From assembly GCA_019455325.1 (NCBI GenBank), contig JACFMQ010000003.1, forward strand, positions 1 through 64,000: a stretch of 64,000 nucleotides of DNA. Direction: 5' to 3'. The stretch comes from Rhodocyclaceae bacterium (lineage in GTDB: Bacteria; Pseudomonadota; Gammaproteobacteria; Burkholderiales; Rhodocyclaceae). The notes under the pieces are model-generated. The model ran no database searches and was not told the DNA's origin. It saw nothing but the letters and a program-made list of their open reading frames with translations. Positions 27,401 to 35,791 of the stretch are shown here, piece after piece. Positions within the stretch are counted from its first letter, which is position 1. Every line of letters starts with the position of its first letter. Position numbers and translations under genes: made by a program.

Positions 27401-27538
27401 GGTCGGCCGGTTGAGGTCGGGGAAGACGTCGACCGGCGTGCGCGACAGCGTGAACGCGCCGTAGGCGACCAGCGCCAGGCTGGCGATGATCACCAGCAGC
27501 CGGTTGCCGAGGCTGTTGTCGAGTAGCCACTTGAACAT
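24419..27538 (-). CDS. czcA: Heavy-metal efflux RND permease (CzcA/CusA type)
   Basis: This 1039-residue HME-RND pump has the expected length and duplicated layout. It has a first helix at the N-terminus (LLVIIASLALVAYGAFTLSRTPVDVFPD), two large periplasmic loops and two bundles of helices. The helix-4 proton-relay motif is GGLVDDAVVGVENVLRR, where two aspartates replace the VDGAVVIVEN of zinc/cobalt CzcA, so the metal may differ. It works with the adaptor and TolC-like gene of the same minus-strand operon. CzcI at the operon head argues for Zn, Co or Cd. Confidence 0.92.
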   Translation of the reverse strand: MFKWLLDNSLGNRLLVIIASLALVAYGAFTLSRTPVDVFPDLNRPTVTVMTEAGGMAAEEVEQLITFPLETTMNGLPGVEGVRSTSSAGLSFVYVVFDWSTDVFRARQMVAERLSAMEEGLPPGVVPRMGPVSSVMGEIMQIAIPIDTARILPMQVREYADWVLRPRLMAVPGVAQVIPIGGEVRQFQVQPDTVRMAGLGISQEQLAGALRGFSANTSGGFLELNGREYLIRHLGRSSRLDDLKNLALTARNGQPVLLRQIAEVTFAPAIKRGDAGFEGRPAVILGIQKQPTADTIHLTRSIEAALADLQKSLPAGMEAPQVTFRQASFIEASISTLQGKLIGASVFVAVILFFFLGTLRPTVIALTAIPVSIFMTALVFKHYGLSINTMTLGGLAIAIGGLVDDAVVGVENVLRRLKEDRAKHGEHRLHPIELVARATMEVRSAILYATVIIVLVFLPLFALPGMEGRLFVPLGVAFIVSTLASLVVSVTVTPVLSFYLLPRMKSLDHGDTRLLAWLKAGYRRSLAAVLERPRAALAAGVVAVLLAAAAVPFFPKTFLPPFNEGTLLVGLRLDPGVTLAESSALASEAEVLVRQVPEVVHVGRRSGRAELDEHAEGVHVSELDVGLKPASELTRPMDEIAADIRGRLVNLPAAAGIGQPISHRIDHMLSGVRSQIAVKIFGEDLDTLRGQADALRGRLAAIPGLADLEIEKQVLAPQIKVRIDYAAAAQYGVPAPQVLATLQSLVEGEKVAQIVEGGRRFALVVRLPESARSLDGLGRILIETPGGRVPLSRIASIEDDDGPNQISRDDGRRRIVISANAQGRALSDIVADIRKTIAETRLPEGYFVTVGGQFQAQEEASRLVGLLSVVSLALMFTVLFSRYKSVRLSVLIMANIPLALVGAVIGLWLSGQPLSVAALVGFITLAGISVRNGILKVSHYINLMRMEGEAFDRAMILRGSLERLSPVLMTALVTAFALAPLLFEAERPGTEILHPVAVVIFSGLISSTLLDTFLTPAMFWLFGRRDAERLTADRDAGAL

Positions 27539-27547
27539 TCTCGTCCC

Positions 27548-28573
27548 TCAGCGGATCTGGTTGATCAAGGTCGCGCCGCGCACGACGACGCGCTCGCCGG
27601 CCTTCAGGCCGCTGGTGACGGCGACGTTTACGCCGTCCAGCGGTTCGAAGGTCACGGGACGCGGCGCGAAGCGCTCGGGCGCGGTCTTCACCCAGACGAC
27701 GGTCTGGTTCGCCGGGCTCTTCATCAGCGCCTGCGCCGGCACGGCGATGCCGGCGACCGTGCGCCGCGTCGACACGACGACGCGCACCGGCTGGCCGACG
27801 GCGAGCGCGGCGAGCGCCTCGCCCTCGGCGCGGAAGACGAGCGGCAGCGCCTGCTCGCGCAGCACGCGCGCGACACCGAGCAGCGCGAGCGGCACGCGGC
27901 GCTCGCCGACGACGATGGCGGCGCCGGCAACGTCGGCGGCGTCGACCGGCGCGAAGGCCACGGCCTCGACCAGCAGGCGGCGCGGATCGACGATCTCGAA
28001 CAGCGTCTCGCGCGCTTCGACGACCTGCCCGGCAACGACGTTCGCCGCCGCCACGACGCCGCTCACCGGCGCCCGCAACTGCTCGTTGGCGACGGCCGCC
28101 TCGGCTTCCTCGATGGTCTTCCGCGGCACCGTGTCGGCCAGCTCGCGCAGGCGCCGCAGGCGCGCCTCGGCGAGCGAGCGTTCGCCGCCGCCGGCCTCGG
28201 GCGTGACCCAGGCCAGCACCTGGCCCTTCTTCACCGGCTGGCCGGGCAGCGGAAAGCCGCCGGCGGCGGCCGTGACGCGGCCGGCGACCATGGCCTGCAC
28301 CTTGCCGCCGGCGTTCGGGTCCATCACCACCTTGCCGGCCAGTTCGAAGCTGCGCGGCAGTTCGCCGGCCACGGCCGGCTGCGTGCGCACGCCGAGCTGG
28401 CGCTGCGCCGGCTTGGGCAGGAAGACGCTGCCGTCCGGCTGGCGCTTCGGGCCGCTGCCGTGCGCCGCGGCGGCGTCGCCGTGGTCGTGGTCGTGGCCGT
28501 CGTGGGCCAGCGCCGGAGCGTTCGCCAGCGCGACGGCGAGCGCGAGCGTCGAGAACAGGCGTGCGGGCTTCAT
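27548..28573 (-). CDS. czcB: RND efflux periplasmic adaptor (CzcB type)
   Basis: This 341-residue membrane-fusion protein has a signal peptide, an N-terminal metal-binding-like stretch (HDGHDHDHGDAAAAHG), a split barrel-sandwich domain (GRVTAAAGGFPLPGQPVKKG and LRAPVSGVVAAANVVAGQVV), a short helical hairpin and a beta-barrel. The hairpin is short, as in metal-pump adaptors. Its ATG overlaps the upstream gene's stop by four bases, and the pump gene starts nine bases after it ends. Confidence 0.9.
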   Translation of the reverse strand: MKPARLFSTLALAVALANAPALAHDGHDHDHGDAAAAHGSGPKRQPDGSVFLPKPAQRQLGVRTQPAVAGELPRSFELAGKVVMDPNAGGKVQAMVAGRVTAAAGGFPLPGQPVKKGQVLAWVTPEAGGGERSLAEARLRRLRELADTVPRKTIEEAEAAVANEQLRAPVSGVVAAANVVAGQVVEARETLFEIVDPRRLLVEAVAFAPVDAADVAGAAIVVGERRVPLALLGVARVLREQALPLVFRAEGEALAALAVGQPVRVVVSTRRTVAGIAVPAQALMKSPANQTVVWVKTAPERFAPRPVTFEPLDGVNVAVTSGLKAGERVVVRGATLINQIR

Positions 28574-29148
28574 GCGGCACCTCCGGCGTGCGTGGTGCGG
28601 CGGCGCGCGGCCGCGTAGAGAAGCGCCAGTCCGGCGAGCGCGGCGGCGGCCCAGGCAGCGTACGTCGGCCAGTCGCGGTGAGGCTCGGCGACGGCAGCCG
28701 CGTCGTCGTGCACGTCCAGTTCGCCGGCGAGCAGGTCGCTCTCCGCGCCGGCGAGCAGCGTGAACATCAGCGACCTGACGCCCGGCTTCGCCAGCTCGAC
28801 GAGCAGCGCCGCGTCGGTCAGCGCGTAGTCGCCGCGCTCCGGCCGGAAGACGGCGTCCGCCGCCCGGCCTTCGAATCCACCCAACAGCGCGACCGACAGC
28901 GCGGCGCCGAGCACCGGTTCGTTGCTGTCGGCGCGGTCGACGAGGATCGCCAGTTCGCCGCCGTCGAGGCGGCCGACCAGTTCGAAGGTCTCGGAGACGG
29001 CGGTCACCGACGGCACGACGATGCCGTCGGCGGCAGCCGGCGCTTCGCCGTGGTCATGCCCCGGCCCAGCCCAGGCCGCGGCGGACAGCAGGGAAAGGAC
29101 GGCCAGCCAGCCGGCGGTCGCCCAGGAGGAGAGATTCGGTCTTTTCAT
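28570..29148 (-). CDS. Exported single-helix protein of the metal-efflux cluster
   Basis: This 192-residue protein has a signal peptide (ending AAAWAGPG), a small HDHGE motif, a beta-rich periplasmic domain (about 40-145) and one C-terminal membrane helix (WAAAALAGLALLYAAARRR). It lies between the TolC-like and adaptor genes and overlaps the adaptor by ATGA. Similar proteins are found in that place in other Czc-type operons, but I know of no assigned function. It may be a periplasmic metal carrier or assembly factor. Confidence 0.82.
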   Translation of the reverse strand: MKRPNLSSWATAGWLAVLSLLSAAAWAGPGHDHGEAPAAADGIVVPSVTAVSETFELVGRLDGGELAILVDRADSNEPVLGAALSVALLGGFEGRAADAVFRPERGDYALTDAALLVELAKPGVRSLMFTLLAGAESDLLAGELDVHDDAAAVAEPHRDWPTYAAWAAAALAGLALLYAAARRRTTHAGGAA

Positions 29149-29166
29149 GTGCGGGATTCCTGTCGT

Positions 29167-30444
29167 TCATTCGGGCAGCAGGCCCAGCGCCTGGCGCAGG
29201 GCGGAGACGGCGGCGGCGTGGTCGATGCGCGCACGGCCGGCCTGGCGGCCGGCTTCGGCCGCCTCCAGCTCGACGCGCAGGCGCGTCGGCAGGTCGGACT
29301 CGCCGAGGCGGAAGGATTTGTCGAAGAAGCCGCGCGTCTCGGCGGCGAGGCGGGCGCGCGTCTCGGCGGCGGCCAGTTGCGCCGCCGCCGCGTCGACGCG
29401 CTGGCGCGCGGCGTCGCGCTCGGCGGCGAGGCGCTCGCCTTCGAGGCGCAGCAGCTCCTCGGCCTCGATCGCCTCGGCGTGCGCCAGGCCGGCCTTGGCG
29501 CGATGGCGCGGCTCGGCGCCGAACGGGATGCGCACGCCGACGGTCAGCGCCTGCCCCCAGGATTCGCCGAAGGCGCCGCGCTCGCGCGTCGCCAGCAGCG
29601 TCAGCTCGGGGTTGGCGCGCGTCTGCGCGCCGGCCAGGTCGGCGCCGCGGCGGGCGACCTCGGCGCGGTCGCGCAGTTCGTCGAGCACCGGGTGCGCGGC
29701 GTCGAGGACGTCAGGGCCGGCGGGCAGGCCCGGCAGCGTTTCGGCGACGGCCGCGCCGTCGGCGAGCGGCGGCCGGCCGGTCAACGCGCGCAGCCGCTGC
29801 GCCGTCGCGCCGAGGCCGGCGGCAGCCTCGGCCAGCGCCGCTTCGGCGCCGGCCACGGCGCCGTCGGCCTGGTGCCGGTCGGCGCGCGCCAGGTCGCCGG
29901 CGCGCACGCGGCGGGCGACGTCCTCGGCCAGCGCGCGGGCGCTGGCCAGCCGATCCTCGGCCAGCGCCTTCTCGCCGCGCGCCCGCTGCCAGTCCCACCA
30001 CGCCTCGCGCACGGCGGCGGCGGTGCGCAGCCGCGCCGCCTCGGCGCGGCTCGCCGCGGCGCGCGCCTCGGCGTCGGCGAGCGCGCCGGCGCGCGCCCGT
30101 TCGCCGGGCAGCCACAGCGGCAGGGCGACGCCGATCTCGTATTCGCGGCCGCCGTCGTTGCCGGTGACGCGGTCGGTCTTGCCGGAGAGTTCCAGCGCCG
30201 GCGGCTCGGCCAGCCAGGCGTCGGCGGCCTGGCGGCGAGCCTCGGCGGCGTCGCGCCGGGCCGCCAGCGAGCGGGCCTCGGGCTGCCGCGCCCAGGCGGC
30301 GGCGAAGGCTTGCCGGAGCGTGGCCGGCGCGTCGCCGGGCGCCGGCTGCGCGTGCGCGCCGGCGGCGAGCACGACGCCCGCGGCGAGCAGCAGGGCGGGC
30401 AGCGGCCGCGCGGGGCGTGGGTGAAGGCGTTCGTTTCGTTGCAT
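29167..30444 (-). CDS. czcC: TolC/CzcC family outer-membrane efflux protein
   Basis: This 425-residue protein has a signal peptide and two long Ala/Glu/Arg-rich alpha-helical repeats typical of TolC-type channels (EARRQAADAWLAEPPALELSG, GDLARADRHQADGAVAGAEAAL). I chose the ATG giving MQRNERLH because GGAGAAT sits seven bases upstream; an earlier ATG has no such site. It provides the outer-membrane duct for the RND pump of the same operon. Confidence 0.9.
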   Translation of the reverse strand: MQRNERLHPRPARPLPALLLAAGVVLAAGAHAQPAPGDAPATLRQAFAAAWARQPEARSLAARRDAAEARRQAADAWLAEPPALELSGKTDRVTGNDGGREYEIGVALPLWLPGERARAGALADAEARAAASRAEAARLRTAAAVREAWWDWQRARGEKALAEDRLASARALAEDVARRVRAGDLARADRHQADGAVAGAEAALAEAAAGLGATAQRLRALTGRPPLADGAAVAETLPGLPAGPDVLDAAHPVLDELRDRAEVARRGADLAGAQTRANPELTLLATRERGAFGESWGQALTVGVRIPFGAEPRHRAKAGLAHAEAIEAEELLRLEGERLAAERDAARQRVDAAAAQLAAAETRARLAAETRGFFDKSFRLGESDLPTRLRVELEAAEAGRQAGRARIDHAAAVSALRQALGLLPE

Positions 30445-30587
30445 CCGATTCTCCAATGGGTCGAAGGCACGCATCCGGCGTGCGGGAGAATCGGCGAGGC
30501 ATGCCCCTCAGGGGCCGCGGCGTGCCGGGGGATCGCTCACCCGGGCGGGCGCGAGTGCGAAAAAGCGTGTGCGCGTCGCCTCGCCGA

Positions 30588-30938
30588 TCAGGCGAGGACG
30601 CGCCAGTTGGGACGTTCGGGGCGCGCCGTCGGCGCCGAGGCGGGAGGATCGGGGAAAGGGTCGACGACCGCGGCGTCGGCCGCGACGACGGCCGGCGCGG
30701 CGGCGACGAAGACGGCCACGGCGCACACGGCGTGACAGACGCTGCAGTCGCCGTCGACGGCGCCGGGCAGCTTGGCGTCCGCCGCCCCGTCGGCAACGTG
30801 TCCGTCGTGGCGGTGCTCGTGGTGCCCGAAATGCGACGCCTCCGCCGCCGTCTCGTGCTGGCAATAGACGGCGGCCGCGGCCCAGGACACCTGGAGCGGC
30901 AGCAGCACGAGCATGAGGATGGCGACGAACCTGCGCAT
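30588..30938 (-). CDS. czcI: CzcI family metal-resistance protein
   Basis: This 116-residue protein begins MRRFVAILMLVLLPLQVSWA, then AAAVYCQHETAAEASHFGHHEHRH, with a conserved DGDCSVCHAV pair of cysteines and a C-terminal RPERPNWRVLA. All of these match CzcI of Cupriavidus-type czc operons. CzcI is a periplasmic His/Cys protein thought to modulate czc expression. It is the first gene of the minus-strand cluster, 143 bases before the TolC-like gene. It has no obvious Shine-Dalgarno, and its -10 box is so close that the transcript may be leaderless. Confidence 0.88.
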   Translation of the reverse strand: MRRFVAILMLVLLPLQVSWAAAAVYCQHETAAEASHFGHHEHRHDGHVADGAADAKLPGAVDGDCSVCHAVCAVAVFVAAAPAVVAADAAVVDPFPDPPASAPTARPERPNWRVLA

Positions 30939-30946
30939 GGCGGCGG

Positions 30947-30975
30947 ATTCTAGCACCCGTCCGCCGGCGGAAAAA
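30947..30975 (-). promoter_or_regulatory. Promoter of the czcI operon
   Basis: Read on the minus strand, TTTTTC (30970-30975) and TAGAAT (30947-30952) are 17 bp apart. The -10 ends only eight bases before the czcI ATG, so transcription would begin at or next to the start codon. The rest of the 373-bp gap up to the response-regulator gene holds no gene; it carries AT-rich stretches and a G/C-run near 31229-31245. Confidence 0.5.
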
Positions 30976-31311
30976 CCCCGACGCGGACGCGGGCGACGGA
31001 CGGCGCAGTTGAACGGCGCATCCCCGAGTCGCGCGCACGGGCAAGAATCGTGAAGCAATTTTTACAGATCGCCAGGGGCCAAGCCGGTATCCTTTGCGGG
31101 CCATGGCGTCAGCGCGGGATCGCGGTTGGCCATGCGTCGCCGCATCTGTCATCGGACGGAAACAGAAATCGATGAATTTCGGTTTCGTTTGGCGCGGAAC
31201 AACCTGCCGAAACGTTTTTGGTTTAAAAAAGGGGGGCGCCCCCGGCACTTACCGGGCAGCCCGAGAGGCAATGCCACGGCGGCAGTGCAAGCACGGCAAG
31301 GCACAACAATC

Positions 31312-32010
31312 ATGAAAATCGCTCTGCTGGAAGACGATCCGGCCGCTGCAGAAACCACGATCGGCTGGCTCGAAAACGCCGGGCATTCGGTCGCACACTT
31401 CACCAACGGCATGACTTACGCTCGCATGGTCGAGCAGGAACCCTACGATCTTTGCCTGATCGACTGGATGGTGCCGGACCTGAACGGCCTGGACGTCCTG
31501 TCGCGCCTGCGCATCGGCCTCAAGGACAAGATGCCGCCGGTGATCTTCATCTCGTCGCGGGACGGCGACGAGGACGTCGTCGGCGCCCTTTCCTCGGGCG
31601 CCGACGATTACGTGGTCAAGCCGGTCGCCGAGCAGGTCCTGCTGGCGCGCATCCGGGCCGTCATGCGCCGCGCCGGCGCCGTGCCGCACCACGCCATGAC
31701 GCAGAGCTTCGGCCCGCTGGCCGTGGACTTCGCGCGCGGCGAGATCCTGCTCGACGGCCGCCGCGTCGATCTCACCGAGCGCGAGAACCGGCTGGCCCTG
31801 TATTTCTTCCAGAACATCGGCTCCCTGCTGAGCCGGGAACACCTGATCCAGGTCGTCTGGGGCCGCAACCCGAACATCGACACGCGCACGGTGGACGTGC
31901 ATATCAGCGCCTTGCGTCGTAAGCTCCAGCTCACCGCCGAAACGGGCTGGAGACTGGCTTCCGTCTACCGCCACGGCTATCGTCTGGAACGCCAGGAAAG
32001 CAGCCCATGA
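31312..32010 (+). CDS. Response regulator (OmpR family) of the CHASE2 system
   Basis: This 232-residue regulator has a receiver (LEDDPAAA, phospho-acceptor Asp in LCLIDWMVPDL, Lys in VVKPVAEQ) and a winged helix (DTRTVDVHISALRRKLQL). The ATG, preceded by AAGG, begins MKIALLEDD. Its stop overlaps the next gene by ATGA. With the LysM/FecR protein and the CHASE2 kinase it forms a three-gene unit. Targets are unknown. Confidence 0.9.
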   Translation: MKIALLEDDPAAAETTIGWLENAGHSVAHFTNGMTYARMVEQEPYDLCLIDWMVPDLNGLDVLSRLRIGLKDKMPPVIFISSRDGDEDVVGALSSGADDYVVKPVAEQVLLARIRAVMRRAGAVPHHAMTQSFGPLAVDFARGEILLDGRRVDLTERENRLALYFFQNIGSLLSREHLIQVVWGRNPNIDTRTVDVHISALRRKLQLTAETGWRLASVYRHGYRLERQESSP

Positions 32011-33647
32011 ACGCCACCCTCCCGCGCCTCCCCGTCGCCCTGGCGACGTCGCTCGCGTGTCTGTTCGCCCCCCTGCCGGCCTCCGCGGCCGACGCCGTCG
32101 TCCACTACACGATCCAGCGCGGCGACACGCTGATCCACCTCGCTCAGCGCCACCTGCTGCGGGAAGGCGACTGGGTCCGGCTGCAGCGGGACAACGCCAT
32201 CGCCGATCCGCGCCGCCTGCGGCCGGGCAGCCGGCTGCGCGTTCCCGTCCGCCTGCTGCGCCAGGCGCCGGCGGCGCTGACCGTCGAGGCCGTCCATGGG
32301 CCGGTCCTGTGGCGCGCCGGGGAAGGCGAATGGGCGCCGGCCAAGGGCGGCGACCGGCTGGACGCCGGCGCCACCGTCAAGACCGGCGCCGACGCCAGCG
32401 CGCTGCTGCGCCTCGCCGACGACACGCGCATCCTGATCTCGCCGGAAAGCGCCGTCGTGCTCGACGGCCTCCGCCAGTACGGCACCGGCATGATGGTCTA
32501 CAGCCGTCTCCGGCTCGACCAGGGTCAGGCCGAGATCGACGCCAATCCCGGCCAGCGGCCCAACGTCAACCTGCGCATCGACACGCCGGGCGCCCAGACC
32601 GTGGTGCGCGGCACGCGCTTCCGCGTCGGCACCGACGGCGCCGCGACGCGCGAGGAGACGCTGCAGGGCGCGGTCACGGTGACGGCCGGCGGACGCGGCG
32701 TCAGCGTCGAACAGGGCAAGGGCACGGTGGCGCGGACGGGCGAACCGCCGATGCCGCCGACCGCCCTGCTGCCGGCGGCGGACACCGCCGGCCTGCCGAC
32801 GCGCTTCGAACGGCTGCCCATGCGCTTCCCGGTGCCGCAACTGCAGGACGCCGAGGCGTGGCTGGGACAGATCTCGCCGGACGAGGATTTCCGCCGGATT
32901 CTTCTCGAACGGAGCACCGCCAAGGGTCCGCTGGTCTTCGCCGACCTGCCCAACGGCGACTACGTGCTGCGCCTCCGCGGCGCCGACCGCTTCGGCCTGC
33001 AGGGCCACGATGCGCTGCATCGCTTCACGGTGTTCGCCCGCCCGTTCGCGCCGGGCATCAACGCGCCGGGCGACGGCGGCACGGTCCGCACGGCGCGCCC
33101 GCGCTTCGAATGGACGCATGCCGTGGACGTCTCCGGCTACCGCCTGCAGGTCGCCGAGCGGGAGGATTTCGCCGCGCCGCTGCACGACGCCGGCGCCGGC
33201 GGCACCGAATGGACGCCGGCCGCCGACCTGCCCGCGGGCCGCCTGTACTGGCGCATCGCCAGCATCGACGGCAGCGGACGGCAAGGCCCCTGGAGCACGG
33301 CCGCCGCCTTCACCTACAAGCCCGGCCCCGGCCCCGTCGACGCCGGCCGGATATCCACGCAGCTGCGCGACGACGCGCTGCAGCTCGAACTCGGGCCGCC
33401 GCCGGCCGAGCTGCGCTACGCGGTCGTGCTGTCCGGACGCCCCGACCTGGGCGAACCGCTCGCCGAGGTCCGCGCCGACGACGGCAGCATCCGGCTGCCG
33501 CGCCCGGAGGGCGGCACCTACTACCTCGGCATCGGCTTCGAGGACATCGCGGACGGAACGCCGGGACCCAAATCGGTCAGCAAGATCGACGTGCCGCACC
33601 CCTTCCCCTGGCCCGCCCTGTTGATCCTGCTGCTGCCGCTGCTGTGA
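32007..33647 (+). CDS. LysM and FecR domain exported protein
   Basis: This 546-residue protein has a signal peptide (ending PLPASAAD), a LysM module (about 33-80; HYTIQRGDTLIHLAQRHL), a FecR-type beta domain (about 90-250; TVKTGADASALLRLADDTRI and TPGAQTVVRGTRFRVGTDG), a region with fibronectin-like WRIASIDGSGRQGPWS, and a hydrophobic C-terminal segment. It is probably anchored in the envelope, binding peptidoglycan and feeding a signal to the CHASE2 kinase encoded next. It overlaps the regulator gene by four bases. Confidence 0.88.
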   Translation: MNATLPRLPVALATSLACLFAPLPASAADAVVHYTIQRGDTLIHLAQRHLLREGDWVRLQRDNAIADPRRLRPGSRLRVPVRLLRQAPAALTVEAVHGPVLWRAGEGEWAPAKGGDRLDAGATVKTGADASALLRLADDTRILISPESAVVLDGLRQYGTGMMVYSRLRLDQGQAEIDANPGQRPNVNLRIDTPGAQTVVRGTRFRVGTDGAATREETLQGAVTVTAGGRGVSVEQGKGTVARTGEPPMPPTALLPAADTAGLPTRFERLPMRFPVPQLQDAEAWLGQISPDEDFRRILLERSTAKGPLVFADLPNGDYVLRLRGADRFGLQGHDALHRFTVFARPFAPGINAPGDGGTVRTARPRFEWTHAVDVSGYRLQVAEREDFAAPLHDAGAGGTEWTPAADLPAGRLYWRIASIDGSGRQGPWSTAAAFTYKPGPGPVDAGRISTQLRDDALQLELGPPPAELRYAVVLSGRPDLGEPLAEVRADDGSIRLPRPEGGTYYLGIGFEDIADGTPGPKSVSKIDVPHPFPWPALLILLLPLL

Positions 33648-33674
33648 TCGCGGCCTCCGGACGCGGGCCCGGCC

Positions 33675-35546
33675 ATGAAACAGACGACACGACCGTTCCA
33701 TTGCACGAGTCTTCTGTACGTCGCCGCCATCCTGCTGGCGCTTTCGGTCGCCGTCTCGGCCAGCGGCGCGCTCGCGCGCCTCGGCAACCTCATCTACGAC
33801 TTGGGCCAGCGCATCTCCGCTCCGGGCATCGCGCCGGAGATCGTCGTCGTCGGCATCGACCATGACAGCCTGACCGCGATCGGCCGCTGGCCCTGGCCGC
33901 GCGAGGTGCACGCCCAGTTCCTGGCCGCCCTGTGCAGCCACGCCCCGGCCGCCGTCGGCCTGGACATCGCATTCGTCGAACCCGACCGCGGCAAGGCCGC
34001 CGACGCGGCGCTCGCCGACGCCATCGGCAAGTGCGGCAAGGTCGTGCTGCCGGTGATCTACGACCGCGTCAGCCGGCCCGGCGATCACGCCGCCGCCGGG
34101 CCGGTGCCGGCGCTCGCCGGCGCGGCCGCCGGCATCGGCCGGGTCAATCTCGATCTCGACATCGACGGCATCGCGCGCAGCTTCACGGTCGGCGCGCCTT
34201 TCGCGCACCCCCTGTTCGCCGAAGAGCTGCTGCGCGTCGCGGCAATCGCCCCGGCACCGCCGCCGGCGTACGCGCCCCGCTCCCGCTTTCCGTATGCCGG
34301 CCCGGCCCGGACCTTTCCCCAGCTATCGTACGCCGACGTCCTGCAGGGGCGCGCGCCGGCCGCGGCCCTCGCCGGCAAGATCGTCCTGGTCGGCGCGACC
34401 GCCGTCGGCATCGGCGACGTGCTGGCGACCCCGGTGTCCACCGCCGAGCCCATGCCGGGCGTCGAAATCCAGGCCAACATTCTCAACGCGCTGCGCCAGG
34501 GCCGGCTGATCGAGCATGCGCCCGCCGGCACGGTGATCGCGGTCAATGCGCTGCTGTCGCTGCTCCCCCTGCTCTGGCTGCCGCGCCTGGCGCCGCTGAC
34601 CGGGCTGCTCGCCAGCCTGGCCTGGATGTCGCTGCTCGGGCTCGGCGCCGCGCTGTGGCCGCTGCTGGCGCGCCAATGGATCGAGCCGGGCGGGGCGATA
34701 CTCGCCGCGCTGCTCGCCTACCCGCTGTGGAGCTGGCTGCAACTGGAATTCGCCCATCGCCACCTGAGCGACGAGATCGAGCGCCTGTCCCGCCATCTGC
34801 CGCAAGCCTCGACCGATCGCAAGGCGAGGGGAAGGGTGCGCGGCATCCTGCAGAAGATCGGCTGGGTGCAGACGGCGCAGGCGCGCCTGCAGGCGCTCGA
34901 AGCGCAGCGCAACGAGGCCCTGGCCTTCATCTCGCACGACCTGCGTCTGCCGATCGCCAACGTCCTGCAGCAGCTCAGGGAAGCGCCGGGGAACGAACCC
35001 CAGGTCCGCCAGTTGCAGCGGGCGCACGACATGGCGCAGAGCTTCCTGTCGCTCTCGCGCGCCGAAGCCCTGGAAAGCGGGCGCATGCAGGAGATGGATC
35101 TGGTCGCGGTCCTCTACCAGGCGGTCGATCAGATGTTCGCCCCGGCGCAAAGCCGCGGCATCACGCTCCGCCGGCGCCTGCCCGACGAACCCGTCTGGAT
35201 CGTCGGCGATTTCGGCCTGCTCGAACGGGTGGTGCTCAACCTGCTGCACAACGCCATCTCGCTCTCGCCCGGCGCCAGCGAAATCGAGGTCGGCCTGGAG
35301 GCGGGAGCGGAGAGCGTCGAGTTCTGGGTGAAGGATCAGGGCCCGGGGCTCGGAGAAGCGGAAATCGCCCGCCTCTTCCAGCGCTTCGGCAACTCGGCGG
35401 CAGCGGCCCGCCACGAGAGCACGGGCCTCGGCCTGTATCTGGTGCGCACCGTCGCGGAAAAACACGGCGGCCGCGTCGGCGTCGAGTCGGCGCCGGGGCA
35501 CGGCGCCCGCTTCTGGGTGAGCCTGCCCACCGCCAATCCGGGCTAG
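33675..35546 (+). CDS. CHASE2-domain sensor histidine kinase
   Basis: This 623-residue kinase has one N-terminal helix, a periplasmic CHASE2 domain (about 45-280; VVVGIDHDSLTAIGRWPWPR and GKIVLVGATAVGIGD), three helices around 285-360, a HisKA region (LAFISHDLRLPIANVLQQL) and an HATPase (LLHNAISLSPGAS, GLGLYLVRTVAEKHGG). The N/D-box spacing is normal and the phospho-acceptor His is present. It completes a regulator-FecR-kinase operon. CHASE2 ligands are generally unknown. Confidence 0.92.
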   Translation: MKQTTRPFHCTSLLYVAAILLALSVAVSASGALARLGNLIYDLGQRISAPGIAPEIVVVGIDHDSLTAIGRWPWPREVHAQFLAALCSHAPAAVGLDIAFVEPDRGKAADAALADAIGKCGKVVLPVIYDRVSRPGDHAAAGPVPALAGAAAGIGRVNLDLDIDGIARSFTVGAPFAHPLFAEELLRVAAIAPAPPPAYAPRSRFPYAGPARTFPQLSYADVLQGRAPAAALAGKIVLVGATAVGIGDVLATPVSTAEPMPGVEIQANILNALRQGRLIEHAPAGTVIAVNALLSLLPLLWLPRLAPLTGLLASLAWMSLLGLGAALWPLLARQWIEPGGAILAALLAYPLWSWLQLEFAHRHLSDEIERLSRHLPQASTDRKARGRVRGILQKIGWVQTAQARLQALEAQRNEALAFISHDLRLPIANVLQQLREAPGNEPQVRQLQRAHDMAQSFLSLSRAEALESGRMQEMDLVAVLYQAVDQMFAPAQSRGITLRRRLPDEPVWIVGDFGLLERVVLNLLHNAISLSPGASEIEVGLEAGAESVEFWVKDQGPGLGEAEIARLFQRFGNSAAAARHESTGLGLYLVRTVAEKHGGRVGVESAPGHGARFWVSLPTANPG

Positions 35547-35568
35547 CCCGGCGACGGGCAGAAAGCAG

Positions 35569-35593
35569 AAAGGCCCGAACGAGTCGGGCCTTT
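35569..35593. terminator. Terminator between the CHASE2 kinase gene and tRNA-Ala
   Basis: A 10-bp perfect stem (AAAGGCCCGA / TCGGGCCTTT) with a five-base loop lies between the kinase gene and the convergent tRNA gene, 14 bases past the tRNA 3' end. It can end both transcripts; its T tract is short on each strand. Confidence 0.75.
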
Positions 35594-35606
35594 CAACGGT
35601 ATCGGG

Positions 35607-35682
<76 letters not shown>

Positions 35683-35694
35683 GTAGAGCGCGGG

Positions 35695-35722
35695 ATTATA
35701 CCTGCCCTGCGCCAACTTTCAA
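35695..35722 (-). promoter_or_regulatory. Promoter of tRNA-Ala
   Basis: On the minus strand TTGAAA (35717-35722) and TATAAT (35695-35700) are separated by 16 bp and lie 12 bp upstream of the mature tRNA 5' end. This is a near-consensus sigma-70 promoter. Confidence 0.8.
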
Positions 35723-35791
35723 TCGTTCGCCGCACGGCGGGAACCGCGGCGGGCGGCGCGCTGTCCTGACGGTATCGACGAGGAGAGCGAC

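Noticed and set aside
24407-27526. Very long open frame on the plus strand opposite the RND pump gene
   Set aside because: It is a shadow of the GC-rich pump gene: low-complexity Arg/His/Asp/Glu composition, no recognisable domain, and the minus-strand product is a clear RND protein.
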